NCBI RefSeq assembly: GCF_004135645.1
Contig: NZ_SDPW01000001.1
Location: 62,001-126,000 of the forward strand
Direction: 5' to 3'
Origin: Senegalimassilia faecalis
GTDB lineage: Bacteria > Actinomycetota > Coriobacteriia > Coriobacteriales > Eggerthellaceae
Length of the DNA stretch: 64,000 nt
Shown: one piece after another, positions 9,681-18,730 of the stretch
Position numbering within the stretch: position 1 is the stretch's first letter
Layout of the letters: every line of letters begins with the position of its first letter
Program-made: the position numbers and the translations under genes
Notes under the pieces: generated by a model
The model's input: only the letters and a program-made list of their open reading frames with translations
The model's database searches: none
Told to the model about the DNA's origin: nothing

Positions 9681-10649
9681 CTACACGTAATTCCAATAGT
9701 CTTGGATAAGCTTCTGCCTGTTCGCCATTTGCGTTTTCTGCAGGATATGGTGCACGTGCACCTTCACCGTTCCGGGTGCCAGCGACAGCTCTGTTGCGAT
9801 GTTCTGGTTGTCTTTGCCCAGCAGAATCAGACGCAGAATCTCGGTTTCGCGTGGCGAGAGGCGCCGGGAAGCGGCGTATTCCACCAGGTTCTGCTCGATG
9901 AACGCCTCCACGTGCTGTCCGCCTTTCTTCGGCGGGTCGATGTGGCGCATCGATAGGTACTTCAGCGAGTTGCGGAACGCGATGAACGCGCACGTGAGCG
10001 CCAGCAGGTTCTCCGCGAAATTTCGCTCGGGGAAAAACGGCAGGTCTGCATCCACGGTGCCGGGGTTCACAATCAGCAGGAACACCACGTTTTCCGCAAC
10101 GGTGGCCAGCACCAAAAACCACAGGGCCACGTAGAAACGCTTGAACCGTTTGAGGCGCACGTGTTGTTGCTGATGATGCATGGTGACGTAGCGATAGGCG
10201 CTGTAGATGAGCATCCATGCCATGAACACCTCGCGCAGCGAATAGAAAACGAACATATGAAAATAGCTTTGCGGCATTAAAAGCGTCACGGTCAGGCTGG
10301 CGACGATGAACAGCACCGCCGGAGCAAAGCGCATGACCTTCGAATCTTGCTCTATGTATTCGCATACCACAAGCCAGAACGCGCTTAAAAAGGCGCATCC
10401 GAACACTATGGACGAAACGGGGTCGCCAATATAGAACCCTTCGTGCGCAGCTGCTGTTTGCGACGCCATTACGTAGTCGTCGCGGAACACCAGCATGCAG
10501 TCGATGTAGTACATGAAGAAGCCGACGAAGCTGTACAGCTGCACCTTGTTGCGCGACACCAGGTACGCCGCCAAGCAGCTTGCGGCCGTTAGGATGGCGC
10601 ACACTTGCATGACGATGGAGTAATAGAACAAAATTAGGCTTGAATCCAT
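9681..10649 (-). CDS. Membrane-bound LuxR-family transcriptional regulator
   Basis: A 322-residue protein with about seven hydrophobic helices over residues 5-235 and a C-terminal LuxR helix-turn-helix (SPRETEILRLILLGK, then APGTVKVHVHHILQK). It has no receiver domain. This architecture is abundant in Eggerthellaceae, usually next to a transporter or oxidoreductase that it is presumed to control. Here it is divergent from a YfcC-type carrier with about 290 bp between, including three phased TATACCC repeats. The signal is unknown. Confidence 0.88.
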   Translation of the reverse strand: MDSSLILFYYSIVMQVCAILTAASCLAAYLVSRNKVQLYSFVGFFMYYIDCMLVFRDDYVMASQTAAAHEGFYIGDPVSSIVFGCAFLSAFWLVVCEYIEQDSKVMRFAPAVLFIVASLTVTLLMPQSYFHMFVFYSLREVFMAWMLIYSAYRYVTMHHQQQHVRLKRFKRFYVALWFLVLATVAENVVFLLIVNPGTVDADLPFFPERNFAENLLALTCAFIAFRNSLKYLSMRHIDPPKKGGQHVEAFIEQNLVEYAASRRLSPRETEILRLILLGKDNQNIATELSLAPGTVKVHVHHILQKTQMANRQKLIQDYWNYV

Positions 10650-10742
10650 AGCGCTTCGCTTCCCCTTTTCGCGACACGTTTGGGTTTTCGATTAGTATAC
10701 GCTCATCATTTTGCAACTGCAAAACACCTGTTCAATTGCATA

Positions 10743-10772
10743 TATACCCGGTTTATACCCCTATATATACCC
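10743..10772. repeat. Three helically phased TATACCC direct repeats
   Basis: TATACCC occurs at 10743-10749, 10754-10760 and 10766-10772, with 11 and 12 bp between repeat starts. All copies therefore lie near one face of the DNA. They sit between the divergent regulator and carrier genes and are a plausible binding site for the LuxR-type regulator. Confidence 0.65.
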
Positions 10773-10942
10773 GCTTTTCTTCTAGCTTTGAACCGCTAAA
10801 CCTCGCCAAAATGCATCTCGCCCGAGCCAAGCGGGTAGTCATTTGTACGCCGTAGCCAAAGCGAGCTAAGCGCGAAGGCCGCCGGCGAAAAGGACCATTC
10901 CGGTCGCGCAAACCGGAAGCGCTCAAGGAAAGGGGAGTGCGT

Positions 10943-12529
10943 ATGTCAACGGAGGCCGCTGCCGCCGAACCCATAGGCGTGCCCACCGATAAGAAGGACA
11001 AGAAGCAGAAGAAGAAAAAGAAGCTCAGTTTCCCGACTGCGTTTACGATCCTGTTCGCGCTGACCATCATCGCCGTCATTGCGACCTGGTTCGTACCGGC
11101 TGGCCAATACGCCAAGCTTCAATACGTAGCCGATTCGAACACGCTGTCCATCACCAGCCCGCAAGGCGACATCAGCGAGGTGCCCGCCACGCAAGACGAG
11201 CTTGATCAGCTGGGCGTGAAGATCGACATCGAGCAGTTCACGGGCGGCGCCATCACGAAGGCCATCTCCATCCCCGGCACGTACGAGCAGCTTGATGCTC
11301 AGCCGAAGGGCATCGCCGACATCACGCAGGCCATGGTGTCGGGCACCATCGACGGAGTGGACATCATGGTGTTCATCCTGGTGCTCGGCGGCTTAATCGG
11401 CGTGGTGAACGCCACGGGAGCCTTCGAATCGGGCCTTATGGCGCTGACGAAGAAGACGAAGGGCCGCGAGTTCCTGCTGGTGTTCCTGGTTTCCTTGCTC
11501 ATGGTGCTCGGCGGCACGTCGTGCGGCCTTGAAGAAGAGGCCGTGGCGTTCTATCCCATCTTAGTGCCGGTGTTCTTAGCGCTCGGCTATGACTCCATCG
11601 TGTGCGTGGGCGCTATCTTCCTTGCCGGTTCCATGGGCACCACGTTCTCCACCATCAATCCGTTCTCGGTGGTTATCGCCTCGAATGCCGCAGGCATCAA
11701 CTTCATGGAGGGCTTCGAATGGCGCGTGGCCGGCTGCATCGTCGGTGCCATCGTGGTGATCTCGTACCTGTACTGGTACTGCAAGAAGATCAAGGCGAAC
11801 CCCGAGTTCTCTTACACCTATGAGGACCGCGAGCATTTCGCGAAGCTGTTCAGCGTCGAGCGCGGCGAGACGGCAGCGGCCCATGCGGAAGGCTTCAGCC
11901 TGCGCAAGAAGGTCATCCTCGTGCTGTTCATCGCTGCATTCGTACTGATGGTGTACGGCGTTATGAACCTGGGCTGGTGGTTCCCGCAGATGGCCGCCAT
12001 GTTCCTGGCCATCTCCATCATCATCATGTTCATCTCGGGCACGGAAGAGAAGGTCGTCGTTAACGCGTTCATCGACGGCGCATCGTCCTTGGTGGGCGTG
12101 TCGCTGATCATCGGCCTGGCGCGCGGCATCAACCTGATTATGGAGCAAGGCCTCATTTCCGACACGCTGCTGTTCTGGTCCTCGAACGCGGTTCAGGGTA
12201 TGGCAGGTCCGGCGTTCATCATTATCATGATGATTATCTTCTTCCTGCTCGGCTTCGTGGTTCCGTCGTCCTCCGGCCTGGCCGTGCTGGCCATGCCCAT
12301 CATGGCGCCGCTGGCCGACACGGTTGGCATCGACCGCTTCTCCATCGTCTGCGCCTATCAGTGGGGTCAGTACGCCATGCTGTACCTAGCGCCGACGGGC
12401 CTGGTGCTGGCAACGTTGACCATGTTGGACATGAAGTACTCGAAGTGGTTGAAGTTCGTGTGGCCCATCGTGGTGTTCACGCTGGTGTTCGGCGGCATCC
12501 TCCTGTGCGCTCAGGTCATGATGGCCTAA
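10943..12529 (+). CDS. YfcC-family (DcuC/AbgT-like) membrane carrier
   Basis: A 528-residue polytopic inner-membrane protein. The N-terminus is lysine-rich (DKKDKKQKKKKK), then about 12 hydrophobic helices. The motifs GGTSCGLEEE and FVVPSSSGLAVLAMPIMAPLAD are typical of the YfcC branch of the C4-dicarboxylate/peptide-metabolite carriers. Start at ATG 10943 with AGGGG 7 nt upstream; a GTG at 10937 is too close. The substrate cannot be read from the sequence; amino acids or short peptides are reported guesses for relatives. Likely controlled by the divergent LuxR-type protein. Confidence 0.88.
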   Translation: MSTEAAAAEPIGVPTDKKDKKQKKKKKLSFPTAFTILFALTIIAVIATWFVPAGQYAKLQYVADSNTLSITSPQGDISEVPATQDELDQLGVKIDIEQFTGGAITKAISIPGTYEQLDAQPKGIADITQAMVSGTIDGVDIMVFILVLGGLIGVVNATGAFESGLMALTKKTKGREFLLVFLVSLLMVLGGTSCGLEEEAVAFYPILVPVFLALGYDSIVCVGAIFLAGSMGTTFSTINPFSVVIASNAAGINFMEGFEWRVAGCIVGAIVVISYLYWYCKKIKANPEFSYTYEDREHFAKLFSVERGETAAAHAEGFSLRKKVILVLFIAAFVLMVYGVMNLGWWFPQMAAMFLAISIIIMFISGTEEKVVVNAFIDGASSLVGVSLIIGLARGINLIMEQGLISDTLLFWSSNAVQGMAGPAFIIIMMIIFFLLGFVVPSSSGLAVLAMPIMAPLADTVGIDRFSIVCAYQWGQYAMLYLAPTGLVLATLTMLDMKYSKWLKFVWPIVVFTLVFGGILLCAQVMMA

Positions 12530-12557
12530 GTGGGTTCCCGCAACACATACTCCTTAC

Positions 12558-12587
12558 AAGAAGAGCTCCCACCTGGGAGCTCTTCTT
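12558..12587 (+). terminator. Terminator after YfcC carrier
   Basis: AAGAAGAGCTCCC pairs perfectly with GGGAGCTCTTCTT around a 4-nt loop; the T-rich end of the stem supplies the tail. Confidence 0.85.
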
Positions 12588-12889
12588 GGTTGCTGGGGGT
12601 TATTCGGCCTTTAGTAAATATGTGACGCGCTTCGCGCTATTAATAAGGTGCCGACATCTCGCTCGACGCTACGAATCGTCCGCGAATCCAGTTGTACCTG
12701 CGGAGGAAACCCCTAAAGTGAAGCAGGATTCAAACGCACCTGCTATAAGGCGAAACGTAGCTCGGAGACATCCGGTGGCCCATAAAGCGAGTTCCGCACG
12801 AGCCAAAAGCCCCAGTGGGGCTTTTGTGCGAGCAGGACTGTCTGAGCGACTGGGCTACCGGACGTCTCCGAGCGGTGCGACTCGGATTC
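12588..12889. other. Intergenic region with large nested palindrome
   Basis: No convincing gene lies between the convergent carrier and DegV genes. The right half holds the 114-bp nested inverted repeat listed separately. The left half (about 12640-12755) has no recognised family. On the minus strand, a stretch around 12721-12745 loosely resembles a tRNA T-arm, but the loop is too long. Confidence 0.5.
12760..12873. repeat. 114-bp nested inverted repeat with central terminator-like hairpin
   Basis: Outer arms of 17 nt (12760-12776 and 12857-12873, GCTCGGAGACATCCGGT and its complement) match at 16 of 17 positions. Inside are GCAC/GTGC and a central 9-bp hairpin, AAAAGCCCC-AGT-GGGGCTTTT at 12805-12825. 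It could be a structured RNA, a MITE-like element or a complex bidirectional terminator. Confidence 0.7.
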
Positions 12890-13777
12890 TTAGTTGCGGC
12901 TTGAAGCCAAGAAGAACAGCGCCATGGTCCCCGGTCCCGAATGCGCGCCGATGACCGGGTCGATGCAGTTCACCACGATGTCGCGCACGCCGAAGCGTTC
13001 GCGAATCTGCTGCTCAAGCCACTGCGCCTCTTCCAGGCAGTCGCCGTGCGTGATGAACACCATCTGATCGGCAAGCGGCTGCGTGCCCGTCTTCTCCATG
13101 TGGTTCAAAAGCGCCGTCAGCGATTTCTTGCGACCGCGCACCTTCTCCATGGGAATAAGGTGCCCTTCGTCGTCCACGTGCAGCACAGGCTTGATGTTCA
13201 GCAGCGTGCCGGCCCACGCGCTGGTCTTCGACACGCGCCCGCCGCGCCACAAGAACATGAGGTCGTCCACCGTGAACCAGTGCGCCAGGCGCAGCTTGTT
13301 GCCTTCGACCCAGTCGCGCACCGCATCGATACCCTCGCCGGCTTCCGCATGTTGGCACGCATGCCACACCAGCAGGCCCTGGCCGCCCGACGCCGCCAGC
13401 GTATCCACGGTGTAGATCTTGCGGTCGGGGTACTCGCCGCGCAGCTGTTTGGCCAAAAGCTCCGTGGCCCCGTACGTTCCGGAAAGCCCGCTGGAAAAGC
13501 CCAGGTACAAAATGTCGCGACCGGCAGCAAGCAAGCTGCGAAATAGCGTCTCGGTGTTACTTAAGTTTGGCAGCGACGTGCGGAACACCTTGCCGTCGCG
13601 CATCATCTTGTAGAACTGGGAAAGGTCGGTCTTCTCGCCCTTGAGATAGCTTTGATACACGGTATCTTCGCCATCGGCCATAAACGTCAGCGGCAGCACG
13701 TGCAGGCCGTAGCGGTCGATCGTCTCTTCAGCGAGGTTGCAACATGAATCGGTGACCAGCTCAAAGCTCATCGTCAT
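12890..13777 (-). CDS. DegV-family fatty-acid-binding protein
   Basis: A 295-residue DegV protein, a fatty-acid-binding fold that in relatives serves the FakB/FakA fatty-acid kinase. It opens with ELVTDSCCNL (the usual TDSxxxL). SSGLSGTY and IDPVIGAHSGPGTMALFF are the conserved ligand-pocket and C-terminal segments. The start ATG at 13775-13777 follows AAAGGAC; a frame to 13813 is less likely. No FakA partner is encoded nearby. Confidence 0.93.
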   Translation of the reverse strand: MTMSFELVTDSCCNLAEETIDRYGLHVLPLTFMADGEDTVYQSYLKGEKTDLSQFYKMMRDGKVFRTSLPNLSNTETLFRSLLAAGRDILYLGFSSGLSGTYGATELLAKQLRGEYPDRKIYTVDTLAASGGQGLLVWHACQHAEAGEGIDAVRDWVEGNKLRLAHWFTVDDLMFLWRGGRVSKTSAWAGTLLNIKPVLHVDDEGHLIPMEKVRGRKKSLTALLNHMEKTGTQPLADQMVFITHGDCLEEAQWLEQQIRERFGVRDIVVNCIDPVIGAHSGPGTMALFFLASSRN

Positions 13778-14145
13778 GGAAAGTCCTTTCCCGATGTGAA
13801 CAAGCGCGTACATATATGCATCAAGTATAACCCGGGAAGCGTGATCGTTTCGCCGGAGAATAATAATAATCGGCGGCTTCTGAACGATGAACTTCTGCGA
13901 GCCTAACCGCCAGGAAGCTTTCTACCTTTCGGCCGCACGCTCCTCTCCTCAAGGAGGCGAAGCAAACGCGCCTGTGCGCTAGAACACGACCACGCTGGCC
14001 CTTCGACAGCGCCCCTGTGCGCTCATTGCGAAAACTGCCGGCTGGTTTTCCCCGGCCGCGCCGGTTTCCTTTATACTAATCAAGTTTGTAAGTTGGGGCG
14101 GCATGCCCGCTTGAACATAGTGTCAGCAAAGGAAGGCGCGATCTC
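13778..14145. other. Intergenic region upstream of ileS, no gene or T-box recognised
   Basis: About 370 bp between divergent degV and ileS. TATACT at 14072-14077 is a plausible -10 for ileS. Two copies of CCTGTGCGCT occur (about 13970-14020). I looked for the conserved T-box core (TGGNACCGCG) and did not find it. Confidence 0.5.
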
Positions 14146-16992
14146 GTGGCGAATACGTACAAGAACACCATGAATCTCCCGCAGACGGATTTCCCGATGC
14201 GAGGCAACCTCCCGCAAAGCGAGCCGAAGCGACTCGAGAAGTGGGAGTCTGAACACATCTACGAGAAGGTTCTCGAGAAGAACAAGGACGGCAAGCCCTT
14301 TGTGCTGCATGACGGCCCGCCGTACGCCAACGGCCCCATCCACATCGGTCACGCCTTCAACAAAGTGCTGAAGGATTTCGTAAACAAAAGCCATGCTCAG
14401 CGCGGCTATTTCACGCCGTACGTGCCCGGTTGGGACTGCCACGGTCAGCCCATCGAGCACATGGTGGAGGTAACGCTGGGCCCCGACAAGATGAAGGCAA
14501 CCCCGCAGCCCGAGCTGCGCCGTTTGTGCCGCGAGTGGGCCACGAAGTACGTTGGCATCCAGCGCGAGGGCTTCAAGCGCCTGGGCGTGAACGCCGACTG
14601 GGAGCACCCGTACCTCACCTACATCCCGAATTTCGAGGCGGGCAATGTCGAAATCTTCAAGGACCTGTACCTGAAGGGCCAGGTCTACCGCGGTCGCAAG
14701 CCCATCCACTGGTGCAAGAAGTGCCACACGGCGCTGGCCGAGGCCGAAATCGAATACTCCGACGAAACGTCGCCTTCCGTGTACGTGAAGTTCAAGCTCG
14801 ACGCCATGCCGGGCATCTTCGAGGCCGCCGGTGCCACGGGCGACGCCTACGTGCTCATCTGGACCACCACGCCTTGGACGCTGCCGGCCAACGCCGCCGT
14901 GTGCCTTATGCCCGACGCCGACTACGTCATGGTCACGGCAGACGGCTCGAACATGATCTTCGCGAAGGAGCTGGTGGAGCAGGTCGCCGAGATCGCGGGC
15001 TGGGAGTCCTACGACATGGTGCGCGGCGAAGACGGCGAACCGGTCACGCTGAAGGGCACCGAGCTGACGGGCCTTACCTACACGTGCCCCATCCGCCACG
15101 ACCTCAAGGGCAAGATCATCTACGGCGACCACGTCACGCTTGATTCCGGTACCGGCTGCGTGCACACCGCACCAGGTCACGGCCAGGACGACTACCTGGT
15201 GGGCCTGCAGTTCGACATCCCCATCCTCATGCCCGTCGACGACAACGGCGTGCTTACTGCCGATGCCGGCCCGTTCGCCGGCCTTGACACCGACGACGCC
15301 AACCCCGTCATCATCGATTGGCTGCGCGAGCAGGGCACGCTGGTGGCCGCGCGCAAGATCACGCACAGCTACCCGCACTGCTGGCGCTGCCACGAGCCCG
15401 TCATCTTCCGCGCAACCGACCAGTGGTTCGTGTCCATGGAGGAAAACGGCCTGCGCGGCTGCGCGCTCGACGCCATCCAGCGCGACGTGACGTTCTACCC
15501 GGGTTGGGCTGTCAACCGCATCGGCTCCATGGTGGCCGACCGCCCCGACTGGTGCATCTCGCGCCAGCGCAGCTGGGGCGTGCCCATCCCCGTGTTCAAG
15601 TGCGCCAAGTGCGGCGAAACCGTGGCGAACGAGGCAACGTTCGACGCCGTCATCGACCTGTTCTACAAGGAAGGCGCCGACGCGTGGTTCACGAAGAAGC
15701 CGTCGGACTACCTGCCCCACGGCACGCACTGCGAGAAGTGCGGCTGTACCGAGCTGGTGCCTGAAAAGGACATCCTCGACGTGTGGTGGGAGTCCGGCGT
15801 CACGCACACCAGCGTGCTGCGCCACCGCGCCGACGAGGGGCTGGTGTTCCCGGCCGACATGTATCTGGAAGGCTCCGACCAGCATCGCGGTTGGTTCCAG
15901 TCCAGCCTGCTCACGTCCGTGGGCGCCTACGGCTGTGCACCGTACAAGAACATCCTTTCGTGTGGCTTCACCGTTGACGAGCAGGGCCGCAAGATGTCGA
16001 AGTCGCTTGGCAACGGCGTTGACCCGGCGGACGTCACCAGCAAGTACGGCGCCGACGTGCTGCGCTTGTGGGTGGCTTCGGCCGACTACGCGCAGGACGT
16101 GTCCATCTCCGACAACATCCTGAAGCAGGTTTCCGACGCGTACCGCCGCTTCCGCAACACGTTCCGCTTCCTGTTGGGCAACCTGTCCGACTTCGACGAC
16201 CAGAAAGACGCCGTCACCGATTGGTGCGCGCTTGAGCCCATCGACCAGTACATGATGGCGAAAACGGCCAAGCTGCTTTCCGACGTGGAGGAAGCTTACG
16301 ACGCGTTCAAGTTCAACGGCGTGTACCGTGCCGTATACGATTTCGTGAACGACTTGTCCAGCGTGTACATGGACGTCACGAAGGACCGCCTGTACTCCGA
16401 GGCTCCGAACAGCCCGCGCCGTCGCGCCGTGCAGACTGTGCTCATGAACATCCTCGAGGTGCTCGTGCGCGTGTTGTCGCCCATCCTGTCGTTTACGGCC
16501 GATGAGGTGTGGGAGCACTATCCCGAGGCCATGCGCAACCGCGAAGGCCGCGTGGGCAACGTGCAGCTTGCTGGTTGGCCGCACCGCGCCGATTTCGTGC
16601 CCGCGCTTCCCGGCAAGGACGCCGAGGCGCAGGTGCTCTCCGCGTTCGGCGGCGCCCTTGAGGTGCGCGACGTGGTGACGAAGGCGCTTGAGGACGCGCG
16701 TGCTGCAAAGGTCATCAACAAGAGCCAGGAAGCTGCCGTGGTGGTTACCGCGCCGCAGGCTACGCTTGACGCGCTGACCGCGTTCGGCACCGCGGTGTTC
16801 GAGGAGCTGTTCATCGTCTCCGGCGTTTCGTTCGCCGCCGGCGAGGAGCTGTCTTGCGAGGTCAAACCCGCTGAGGGCGAGAAGTGCCCGCGCTGTTGGA
16901 ATTATCGCCAGCTCGGCGGAAACGCGAGCCATCCGCACGTGTGCGCTCGCTGCGGCGAGGCGCTCGATGCCATCGGCTTCACGGAGGAGTAG
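14146..16992 (+). CDS. ileS: Isoleucyl-tRNA synthetase
   Basis: A 948-residue class I synthetase that charges tRNA-Ile. HIGH is present in GPIHIGHAFN near residue 66 and KMSKS in GRKMSKSLGN. The editing domain and C-terminal Zn cysteines (CPRCWNY, CARCGEA) are intact, as in the bacterial type. Start is GTG at 14146 with AAAGGAAGG about 9 nt upstream. It leads a tight operon with lspA and rluD. Confidence 0.98.
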   Translation: MANTYKNTMNLPQTDFPMRGNLPQSEPKRLEKWESEHIYEKVLEKNKDGKPFVLHDGPPYANGPIHIGHAFNKVLKDFVNKSHAQRGYFTPYVPGWDCHGQPIEHMVEVTLGPDKMKATPQPELRRLCREWATKYVGIQREGFKRLGVNADWEHPYLTYIPNFEAGNVEIFKDLYLKGQVYRGRKPIHWCKKCHTALAEAEIEYSDETSPSVYVKFKLDAMPGIFEAAGATGDAYVLIWTTTPWTLPANAAVCLMPDADYVMVTADGSNMIFAKELVEQVAEIAGWESYDMVRGEDGEPVTLKGTELTGLTYTCPIRHDLKGKIIYGDHVTLDSGTGCVHTAPGHGQDDYLVGLQFDIPILMPVDDNGVLTADAGPFAGLDTDDANPVIIDWLREQGTLVAARKITHSYPHCWRCHEPVIFRATDQWFVSMEENGLRGCALDAIQRDVTFYPGWAVNRIGSMVADRPDWCISRQRSWGVPIPVFKCAKCGETVANEATFDAVIDLFYKEGADAWFTKKPSDYLPHGTHCEKCGCTELVPEKDILDVWWESGVTHTSVLRHRADEGLVFPADMYLEGSDQHRGWFQSSLLTSVGAYGCAPYKNILSCGFTVDEQGRKMSKSLGNGVDPADVTSKYGADVLRLWVASADYAQDVSISDNILKQVSDAYRRFRNTFRFLLGNLSDFDDQKDAVTDWCALEPIDQYMMAKTAKLLSDVEEAYDAFKFNGVYRAVYDFVNDLSSVYMDVTKDRLYSEAPNSPRRRAVQTVLMNILEVLVRVLSPILSFTADEVWEHYPEAMRNREGRVGNVQLAGWPHRADFVPALPGKDAEAQVLSAFGGALEVRDVVTKALEDARAAKVINKSQEAAVVVTAPQATLDALTAFGTAVFEELFIVSGVSFAAGEELSCEVKPAEGEKCPRCWNYRQLGGNASHPHVCARCGEALDAIGFTEE

Positions 16993-16995
16993 CGT

Positions 16996-17571
16996 TTGTC
17001 CCAGCAAGTGAATGAAAACATTGCTGCAAGCAAAAGGGCCGGTGCCACAGGCGCCGGCCCTGCGCCGCTTGGCAGCAAAAACGCCGGCGAACGTCTTGGC
17101 GTCTTCGCCGCCATCGCGGTGGCGTGGGTGGTGCTCGACCAGGTGGTGAAGGCGGCGCTGAACACGGCGTGTTCCGGCACGGTGCTTTCCGGGCCCATTG
17201 CGGGGTTGTTCCGCCTGCTGCTGGTGCACAACACGGGCGGCGCGTGGAGCATGTTCGCGGGCGCCACGGTGGCGCTCGGGGTGTTCTCGCTGGTCATGTG
17301 CGCGTGCTTGACGGCGTTTCTGGTGGTGCAGCGCAAGGTTGTCAGCTGGCCTGAAGTGGTGGGCTTGGCGTTGGTGGTCGGCGGCGGCATCGGCAACGCC
17401 ATCGACCGCTTCGTGCTTGGCTACGTGGTGGACTTCATCGACCTCGCGTTCATGAACTTCCCCGTGTTCAATATCGCCGACATCGGCGTGACGTGCGGCC
17501 TGGTGCTGTTTTTGGTTGCCTGGCTGGTGCGCGAGCGCAAAGCAGGGGCGACGGCAGGGGAGGAGCGCTAG
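16996..17571 (+). CDS. lspA: Lipoprotein signal peptidase II
   Basis: A 191-residue membrane aspartyl protease that removes prolipoprotein signal peptides. Four hydrophobic helices carry the catalytic aspartates in GGGIGNAIDR and FNIADIGV. An extra hydrophilic N-terminus of about 35 residues precedes the first helix. Start is TTG at 16996, 3 nt after the ileS stop, with GGAGGAG inside the end of ileS. The order ileS-lspA-rluD is common in bacteria. Confidence 0.95.
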   Translation: MSQQVNENIAASKRAGATGAGPAPLGSKNAGERLGVFAAIAVAWVVLDQVVKAALNTACSGTVLSGPIAGLFRLLLVHNTGGAWSMFAGATVALGVFSLVMCACLTAFLVVQRKVVSWPEVVGLALVVGGGIGNAIDRFVLGYVVDFIDLAFMNFPVFNIADIGVTCGLVLFLVAWLVRERKAGATAGEER

Positions 17572-18639
17572 ATGGGCATGTTGAAAAGCTATATTGTTAA
17601 ACCTGAAGACGCAGGTCAGCGCATCGACGCGGTACTGGCTGGGCATGGTTTGTACCCCAGCCGCTCCGCTGCGGCGCGCGCCGTGGAATCGGGCGCGGTG
17701 TTCGTCAACGGCGCCACGGTGGCCAAAAAACACGCATTGGCGGCTGGCGACACGGTGGTGTACGAGCTTGAAGAGCCGCCGGCGGCCGGCCCGGTGCGCG
17801 CGCAGAACATTCCGCTTGACGTGCGCTACGAAGACGACGATATGCTGGTCATCTCGAAACAGGCGGGGCTGGTGTGCCATCCGTCCATCGACCACGCCGA
17901 CGGCACGCTGGTGAACGCTCTTGTACATCATTGCGGGGCCGATCACCTGTGCAACGTGCAGGGCGAAGACGATCGCCCGGGCATCGTGCACCGTCTTGAC
18001 CGCGACACCACCGGCCTTATGCTTGCCGCGAAAAACGACGCCACGGGCTTGGCGCTCATGGCCGACATCCACGACCGCGCCGTCGACCGCCGCTATTTGG
18101 CGCTCGTGCACGGCGTCATCCCGCACGACACGGGCATGGTCGACGCGCCCATCGCCCGCGCGGTGAACGAGCGCACGCGCATGGCCGTGCGCGAATGCCC
18201 CTCGGCGCGCGACGCCTTAACCACGTTTCGGGTGCTCGAGCGCTTCGAGCATGGGCCGCGCGACAACGGCTACACGCTTATCGACTGCAAGCTGTTCACC
18301 GGCCGCACGCACCAGATTCGCGTGCACATGCAGTACACGCGCCACCCGCTGGTGGGCGACCCGGTGTACAACGCCGGCGGTCCGAAGGATGCCGACGCGA
18401 ACTTCGACCTTGACCGGCAGTTCCTGCACTCGTTCCAGGTGCGCTTCACCCAGCCCATGACGGGCCAGGAACTGTTCTTCGCCGACAACCTCACCGACGA
18501 TCTGCAAGCCGTGCTCGATGCGCTGGCGCCGCGCAGCATGGGTCGCACGCAGGCGGGCGACGAGGTGGCGGCGCTTCTGGCGGAAGCTCCGCATCCCAGT
18601 GCGCCGGTACACCGTCTGGAGGATGTTTCGGCATGTTAG
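17572..18639 (+). CDS. rluD: RluA/RluD-family rRNA pseudouridine synthase
   Basis: A 355-residue enzyme. The N-terminal S4 domain (GQRIDAVLAGHG, SGAVFVNG) is followed by the catalytic domain with HRLDRDTTG, where the aspartate is catalytic, and GRTHQIRVHM. The start codon immediately follows the lspA stop and has GGGGAGGAG upstream. The precise uridine targets (RluD type or another family member) are not proven by sequence alone. Confidence 0.93.
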   Translation: MGMLKSYIVKPEDAGQRIDAVLAGHGLYPSRSAAARAVESGAVFVNGATVAKKHALAAGDTVVYELEEPPAAGPVRAQNIPLDVRYEDDDMLVISKQAGLVCHPSIDHADGTLVNALVHHCGADHLCNVQGEDDRPGIVHRLDRDTTGLMLAAKNDATGLALMADIHDRAVDRRYLALVHGVIPHDTGMVDAPIARAVNERTRMAVRECPSARDALTTFRVLERFEHGPRDNGYTLIDCKLFTGRTHQIRVHMQYTRHPLVGDPVYNAGGPKDADANFDLDRQFLHSFQVRFTQPMTGQELFFADNLTDDLQAVLDALAPRSMGRTQAGDEVAALLAEAPHPSAPVHRLEDVSAC

Positions 18640-18730
18640 GTTGTGGTACCGTTGCCCTGCGCGCTTCGCTTCCCTGCGGTTGCAAGGCGCGCGCATCCGT
18701 TGCTCAAAGCTTCTTGCAAGGATTATCACG

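Noticed and set aside
12721-12745. tRNA-like T-arm on the minus strand
   Set aside because: The stem GCAGG/CCTGC encloses 11 nt instead of 7, and no acceptor, D or anticodon arms surround it.
13778-14145. T-box riboswitch ahead of ileS
   Set aside because: The conserved TGGNACCGCG core and a matching specifier hairpin were not found; an ultrashort translational T-box cannot be excluded.
14080-18126. A 1,348-codon open frame on the minus strand across ileS-lspA-rluD
   Set aside because: It is antisense to three clearly conserved genes. Strong G/C bias at third positions removes stop codons from the opposite strand. The product has no recognisable domain and is His/Arg-rich as expected for a shadow.
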